This document shows positions 59,591 to 64,000 of a DNA stretch of 64,000 nt, in pieces (position 1 is the first letter of the stretch; every line of letters begins with the position of its first letter). The DNA is from Pseudomonas brassicacearum (lineage in GTDB: Bacteria > Pseudomonadota > Gammaproteobacteria > Pseudomonadales > Pseudomonadaceae). The notes beneath the pieces are model-generated. The model was not told where the DNA came from and did no database searches. It saw only the letters and a list, made by a program, of their open reading frames with translations. Made by a program: the position numbers and the translations under genes. The stretch lies in the NCBI RefSeq assembly GCF_003732265.1, contig NZ_MOBK01000008.1:62001-126000 (forward strand), written 5' to 3'.

Positions 59591-62500
59591 ATGCCTGTTG
59601 ATAAGAATACCGAAGCGTTACCCAATGCTGCCGACAAGGAGAAGCTGAAAACGATTGCCCCCGTCGTTGTGACAGCCTGCCCGGGTTTGAAGGAAGAAGC
59701 CCACGCGGTCGCCAGCGAAATCCTGAACAAACACGGCATCACTGGCATGGACCCGGATGAGGTCTGGTGGCATCGGTTCGACAACGTCTCGGCCAGCAGC
59801 ACCACAGCCTTTCTGAGTTGGGAGCACGCCCCCAAACCCTGTGAATCATTGACCCTGACGCAACTGGTGATCCAGGGATACCGCGTGACCGATCAAGACG
59901 ACGCCCTCGAACTGAACAGTAACGGCGGGTTTTACACTGAGGATGCAAGCGCCAGCATTTTCAATGAAACCAATGAAGTGCGGATGTACCCCAGCAAGGT
60001 TCTCGCGGACCTGTGGGAGATGAACCTCAGTGAACGCTATCTGAATAAACTGAACGCGTTCTGGGCGACTCATTTCGATGACTTCCGGACCCTGGCCAAA
60101 TCCAACTACCTCAGCAAAGCCGTTGAAGCGCGGCAAAACGGTCAACTGGAAGAGGAGGATTTTCAGACCGTCGTCAGGGCCGTCGTCGGTGATGCGACCT
60201 GGCCGATCACCCTGGCAACCCTGCAGTCCCAAACCAATCCGCCTGCAGATCTTCGTGTTTGCGCATTGGATGTCGCAGGGCATGTCGCCACCGACATCCT
60301 GCGCATCGTTGACCGCAACGGTCGGCAGATCACTTACGTTCCCGGCGCCGCACCGGCTTTCCACGTGCACCCGACACTGACGGACATGCACTGGTGGACC
60401 TTGCTGCACATGAATGAAGAGCAGCCGCGCACCGAGTTCATGACCCATTTCCCGCTGTCGGTACGCAAGGAAGTCCACGACAACATCACCCCGCTGATGA
60501 ACCAGTTGGTCGGCACCTGGGGAAAATACGACCACCATTTGATCAATCAGAAAAACATCACCATCAGCGGCGATCCCTTCACCTGGCAGAGCCGGGCGGT
60601 CCAGAGCACGATGCTGGAAGAGGCGGATCTGACGCTGGTGACCCACGGACAAATGCGCGAACAGCTTTGGCTGGGTTACCTGACTGCCGGGCTGCATGTG
60701 TTTGGCCCCTTGGCGGTGATGGGCTGGCCAATCGCGTTGCCGGTGATCGGGGCCAGCATCGCCGCGATGGGCTTGAACATCGACAAGGCGGTTAATGGCA
60801 AAACGGCGGCGCAACGCAAGGCTGGCGTCATCGGCGCGGTGCTCGATGGCATCAATGCCCTGTTCAATATCCCGATGCTCAAGGAAGCCAGTGTTCTGGA
60901 AGAAGTCGGGGCTTCTGTGGATGCCGCCGAAGCCGCCGAAATGGCTTCGCTGAGAGAGTCGGACAGTGCCGCTGAATCTACCGTAACGGAAGATCCGCGT
61001 GAGCCCGACAGCGCAGAGTCGAGTCACCCTCAACCCGACGGGTCACCTGTATCGCCGATAGAACCGGTTGTAGTGCCTGAACAATGGCAATGCCATGAGC
61101 CGCTGGAAAGCGAAATGCTGTCTGCCCAGAGCGGAAAATTTCAGGGGATCTATTCGCTCAATTCCAACCCTGCGAACGCGATCAGGATGAACGACGCAGC
61201 CTATTACGTGCGCTTCGAAGCCGACGCCAACGGTGGCGGCAAATGGGCAATTATTGATCCAGAAAACCCCGACGCTTTCTCGGGCTCGCTTCCCGTTCGC
61301 CTGAACGCTGACGGTCAGTGGGAACTGATGCCCCGGACGGGACTGAAGGGCGGAATGCAATCGCCGCCCACCAGCCAGTCGGGTGAGTCCTCTCTACCCC
61401 AAGACGGGGCATGGGCGCAGGAACCCGGCACTTATGTAAAAAAACTGCGAACTCCCCGCATGAGGGAATGGGCCCTGGGCGGTCCGGATGAGTTTATTAC
61501 GGTTATTGAGGAAGAAGGACAGGAAGTACGGACCAGTCGATTTGCCTGGCATCAGCGCATTGCACGTAACCGGCTGATACACGACGCCGAAGTCCACTAC
61601 GAAGCTCATCCACCGCTGACGCCCGTGCAAACTTCTTCCCCCCCTCCGTTCAAAACGGCGACAGAGCTGTTTCAAACAGTATCCGAACAAAAGTCCGGGT
61701 TGGTCCTGGGTCAGACGCCGGGCAGCATCGCCGGTAGAAAATTTTTGATCGAATATATGCCAACAATGGCGAAACTTGGGTTCAAGAGGCTCTATCTGCA
61801 AGAGCTGCTGACCAACGCCAATCAAATGGATCTGGACACTTTCGCTCGCACCGGGGAAATGCCCGCAGAGCTCGAAGACTACCTGCAGAAACTCGATCTC
61901 AAGACGGGTCAGGACCCGGAGGGCAAGTTCACTTCCCTGGAACTCGTGAAGGCCGCCAATGCGCAGCATATCCGCGTTCAAGCCGTCGACTGCGCGATTA
62001 CTTACAACATCAATGGTCATGTCAGCCTTGAGCCGCAACAACAAATGGCACGAAGTTTTTTTGCCAGCGAAGTCATTCAACTGAATGAGCAAGCGCACGG
62101 ATCAGCCAGTTGGGTGGCGTTGGTCAATCGGGAAAACATGAGCACCTTCAGGAGTTATCAAGGCATCAGTGAACAGGTGGGCGCTGTGAGTGTGCGCATC
62201 GATGAGGTGAGCCCCGGACTCGCGGAGCCCATTGCAGCCGATCCCGGAGCAGCGGTGGTGTATGAGGACTCTCCGGACACGCCTGTCTATGATCTTCAGG
62301 AAGCCCCCTTTGAGGGCTCGAACACCGTAACGTCATCCATCAAAGGCGATTGGCGGTTGCAAGTGGAAAACCCGTGGACCTATAGATCCTCTACAAACCT
62401 CAAAGCCCTGTTGCCGGAGTCAGGCATGTACACCTTTCAGCGTTCGGACAGTGCCGTGCTTCTGGTCTATCGCAATGGCAACAAGCAGATAGAAGAAACC

Positions 62501-64000
62501 ATTATCAAAACGATGCCCGGCGGATACATCGAACTCGATTCCCCTATATGGCCGGACTTCGTCTTCAAGCCTTTCAATAATCTTGAAGCGTTGAAGAATG
62601 CACTGGCCGCAAAGGGTTTGAGACTCATGGGTTGGCCTGCTCAACCGTCCGAAGCGATGGATACCGTTGAACAAGCCGTAACCCAGAACATAACCTCCGA
62701 GGCATCAGGGACAAGCGAGGTGCTCGAAAAGCTCATTCCGACTCTGCCTGATATCGAGCCACAGACCTCGGTGCCGGAGCACTGGCAGAGTAATGAAATT
62801 CTGGAAAGCCAGGCCCTTCTGGCCACCGACGGAAAATTCAAGGGCATTTATTCGCTGAACTCAAACCCGTCCACCGCGATCCTCATGAACGATCAGGCTT
62901 ACTACGTTCGCTACGAAGCCGATATCAATGGCGGCGGCACGTGGGCCATCATCGACCCGGCTAACCCGCATGCCTCCACGGGGTCAATGCCCGTGCGATT
63001 GAATGGCGAGGGCGAATGGGAGCTGGCGCCAACTGCCAAATTAACGGGTGGCGGCAAGGGCCTTGTCGACCCCGTTCCCGGATCCTCCACAGGGACCACC
63101 CACGCCCGCCCACCGGCCAAGTTTTTCAGACACTTGACTAAATACGACGCCCCCAATGGTCGTTCCTTGAACTTCCTGGCACTGGGAAAAAAAGAAACGC
63201 ACATCAAAATTGTCAACCTGCCCGATGGAACCCTGAAAGGGGTGACGTCTTACGAGGAGTTCATCGCCGAACGGCGTACTTCACTGGTGAGAGATGCGCG
63301 CGCATTCCATTCCCCAAAAAACTTCTTCGCCTCATTGCCCGCGCGTCCGGTACAGCCTGTTATCACGCCGTCCATGACGCCCTCGGAACTCATTGAGAAA
63401 ATATTCGATGCTGCACCCGGGTTAGTCGTCGGTGAAAGTCAGGATCGCATTGCCAGCATGCGGTTCCTCATCGAGTACATGCAGACACTGGCAAAGCATG
63501 GCGTCAAGACGATCTACATGCACCGTCTGCTAAACGACTTCATTCAGGTCGACCTGAATATTTTTGCTGAAACAGGGCAAATGGATGGCATGCTGGAACT
63601 CTATTTGAAACAGCTCCAGACCGATCCTGCCGGTCAGTTCACCCCCCTTGAGGTTGTCCGAACTGCGCGTCAGTACGGTATTCGAATCCAGGCCACTGAT
63701 TGCTTCGCAAGCTATCGGTATGAAGGCGCTTCCTTTGGCGCCACATCACAACAATCCATCAAAAATTACCTCACTCATACGATCATCCAGGCCAACGAAG
63801 CCTACAGTCCTGGGAAGTGGGTAGTGCTGACCGGCCAGGAAAACACCAACACGTTCAGGGGCATTGCCGGCATCAGCGAAACAGAGGGAGGGATCGGTTT
63901 GCGGATTGAAGAGGTACGTCCTGATCAGAGTCTGCGCATCGAGATAGACCATGGAATCGAGGTGGGCCGTGACGTTCCGCAGGCACAACCGCAAATGAGC
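59591..64000 (+). CDS. Giant DUF6543-type toxin with duplicated modules (3' end outside window)
   Basis: The frame is open for all 1470 codons from an ATG with AAGGAG upstream to the window end. Residues 1-440 resemble the DUF6543 region (ERYLNKLNAFWATHFDDFRT, ITYVPGAAPAFHVHP). A hydrophobic helical region is at about 360-435. Two modules then occur twice. Module A (about 90 residues, at 495-587 and 1061-1156) has FQGIYSLNSNPANAIRMND and YYVRFEADANGGGKWAIIDP. Module B (about 190 residues, at 687-876 and 1262-1447) has LVVGESQDRIASMRFLIEYM and ends near RIEEV. Module B looks like the ChaN/TIKI/EreA-related domain that is also in the C-terminal part of Pasteurella toxin-type proteins. Residues in that motif that are Glu-x-His in the relatives I recall are changed in both copies. 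Confidence 0.85.
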   Translation, partial: MPVDKNTEALPNAADKEKLKTIAPVVVTACPGLKEEAHAVASEILNKHGITGMDPDEVWWHRFDNVSASSTTAFLSWEHAPKPCESLTLTQLVIQGYRVTDQDDALELNSNGGFYTEDASASIFNETNEVRMYPSKVLADLWEMNLSERYLNKLNAFWATHFDDFRTLAKSNYLSKAVEARQNGQLEEEDFQTVVRAVVGDATWPITLATLQSQTNPPADLRVCALDVAGHVATDILRIVDRNGRQITYVPGAAPAFHVHPTLTDMHWWTLLHMNEEQPRTEFMTHFPLSVRKEVHDNITPLMNQLVGTWGKYDHHLINQKNITISGDPFTWQSRAVQSTMLEEADLTLVTHGQMREQLWLGYLTAGLHVFGPLAVMGWPIALPVIGASIAAMGLNIDKAVNGKTAAQRKAGVIGAVLDGINALFNIPMLKEASVLEEVGASVDAAEAAEMASLRESDSAAESTVTEDPREPDSAESSHPQPDGSPVSPIEPVVVPEQWQCHEPLESEMLSAQSGKFQGIYSLNSNPANAIRMNDAAYYVRFEADANGGGKWAIIDPENPDAFSGSLPVRLNADGQWELMPRTGLKGGMQSPPTSQSGESSLPQDGAWAQEPGTYVKKLRTPRMREWALGGPDEFITVIEEEGQEVRTSRFAWHQRIARNRLIHDAEVHYEAHPPLTPVQTSSPPPFKTATELFQTVSEQKSGLVLGQTPGSIAGRKFLIEYMPTMAKLGFKRLYLQELLTNANQMDLDTFARTGEMPAELEDYLQKLDLKTGQDPEGKFTSLELVKAANAQHIRVQAVDCAITYNINGHVSLEPQQQMARSFFASEVIQLNEQAHGSASWVALVNRENMSTFRSYQGISEQVGAVSVRIDEVSPGLAEPIAADPGAAVVYEDSPDTPVYDLQEAPFEGSNTVTSSIKGDWRLQVENPWTYRSSTNLKALLPESGMYTFQRSDSAVLLVYRNGNKQIEETIIKTMPGGYIELDSPIWPDFVFKPFNNLEALKNALAAKGLRLMGWPAQPSEAMDTVEQAVTQNITSEASGTSEVLEKLIPTLPDIEPQTSVPEHWQSNEILESQALLATDGKFKGIYSLNSNPSTAILMNDQAYYVRYEADINGGGTWAIIDPANPHASTGSMPVRLNGEGEWELAPTAKLTGGGKGLVDPVPGSSTGTTHARPPAKFFRHLTKYDAPNGRSLNFLALGKKETHIKIVNLPDGTLKGVTSYEEFIAERRTSLVRDARAFHSPKNFFASLPARPVQPVITPSMTPSELIEKIFDAAPGLVVGESQDRIASMRFLIEYMQTLAKHGVKTIYMHRLLNDFIQVDLNIFAETGQMDGMLELYLKQLQTDPAGQFTPLEVVRTARQYGIRIQATDCFASYRYEGASFGATSQQSIKNYLTHTIIQANEAYSPGKWVVLTGQENTNTFRGIAGISETEGGIGLRIEEVRPDQSLRIEIDHGIEVGRDVPQAQPQMS

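Overview
The window looks like chromosomal DNA of a Pseudomonas of the P. fluorescens group. It is GC-rich, and its gene content fits: divergent metE/metR, an oprB-gcd pair followed by a second lon, a DUF6124 gene, cmoA-cmoB, tadA, CS1-type fimbriae and many Pseudomonas REP elements. I find 43 protein genes, two of them cut by the window edges. There is no rRNA, tRNA or CRISPR array.

Layout: (1) 1-2445, the end of a giant DUF6543/dermonecrotic-type toxin. (2) 2.5-7.6 kb, metE and metR, then a NUDIX-LysE-GNAT operon. (3) 7.7-17.8 kb, a signalling block: a response regulator with a degenerate HD-GYP domain, divergent from a tightly coupled five-gene operon. The operon encodes REC-PAS-GGDEF-EAL, REC-GGDEF-EAL, a di-heme peroxidase-like protein, a membrane histidine kinase and a REC-histidine kinase. 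(4) 17.8-28 kb, transport and envelope genes: amino-acid permeases, a nitrilase, a LuxR-type regulator, a glutamate-synthase-like FMN protein, GtrA with a glucosyltransferase, and OpgC. (5) 28.3-43.1 kb, a host-interaction block: a REP-associated transposase with its REPIN, a divergent class A PBP, a 1690-residue toxin with leucine-rich repeats and a NEL-type ubiquitin ligase domain, and a complete CS1-like alternate chaperone-usher operon. (6) 43.6-46 kb, a PadR/YqjI-like regulator overlapping a ferric-siderophore reductase, then a small membrane-protein operon. (7) 46.2-59.4 kb, glucose oxidation (OprB, Gcd), a structured leader before a DUF6124 gene, Lon with a heat-shock-like promoter, an I42 inhibitor lipoprotein, a lysoplasmalogenase, cmoA-cmoB, tadA and a multicopper oxidase. 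(8) 59591-64000, the first 1470 codons of another DUF6543-type toxin, open to the window edge and carrying two internally duplicated modules.

Three points stand out. The signalling operon has three paralogous, unusual REC modules fused to three different outputs. Its two GGDEF-EAL proteins have complementary intact and degenerate domains, so the pair looks like a cyclase plus a phosphodiesterase under one control. Three giant toxins of one broad family lie in 64 kb, one carrying a eukaryote-directed E3 ligase and one a duplicated ChaN/TIKI-like module whose likely active-site residues are changed. REPIN pairs sit after the 3' ends of many genes, and a RAYT gene lies directly beside one of them.

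All calls rest on reading the sequence and on recalled family features. No database search was run.
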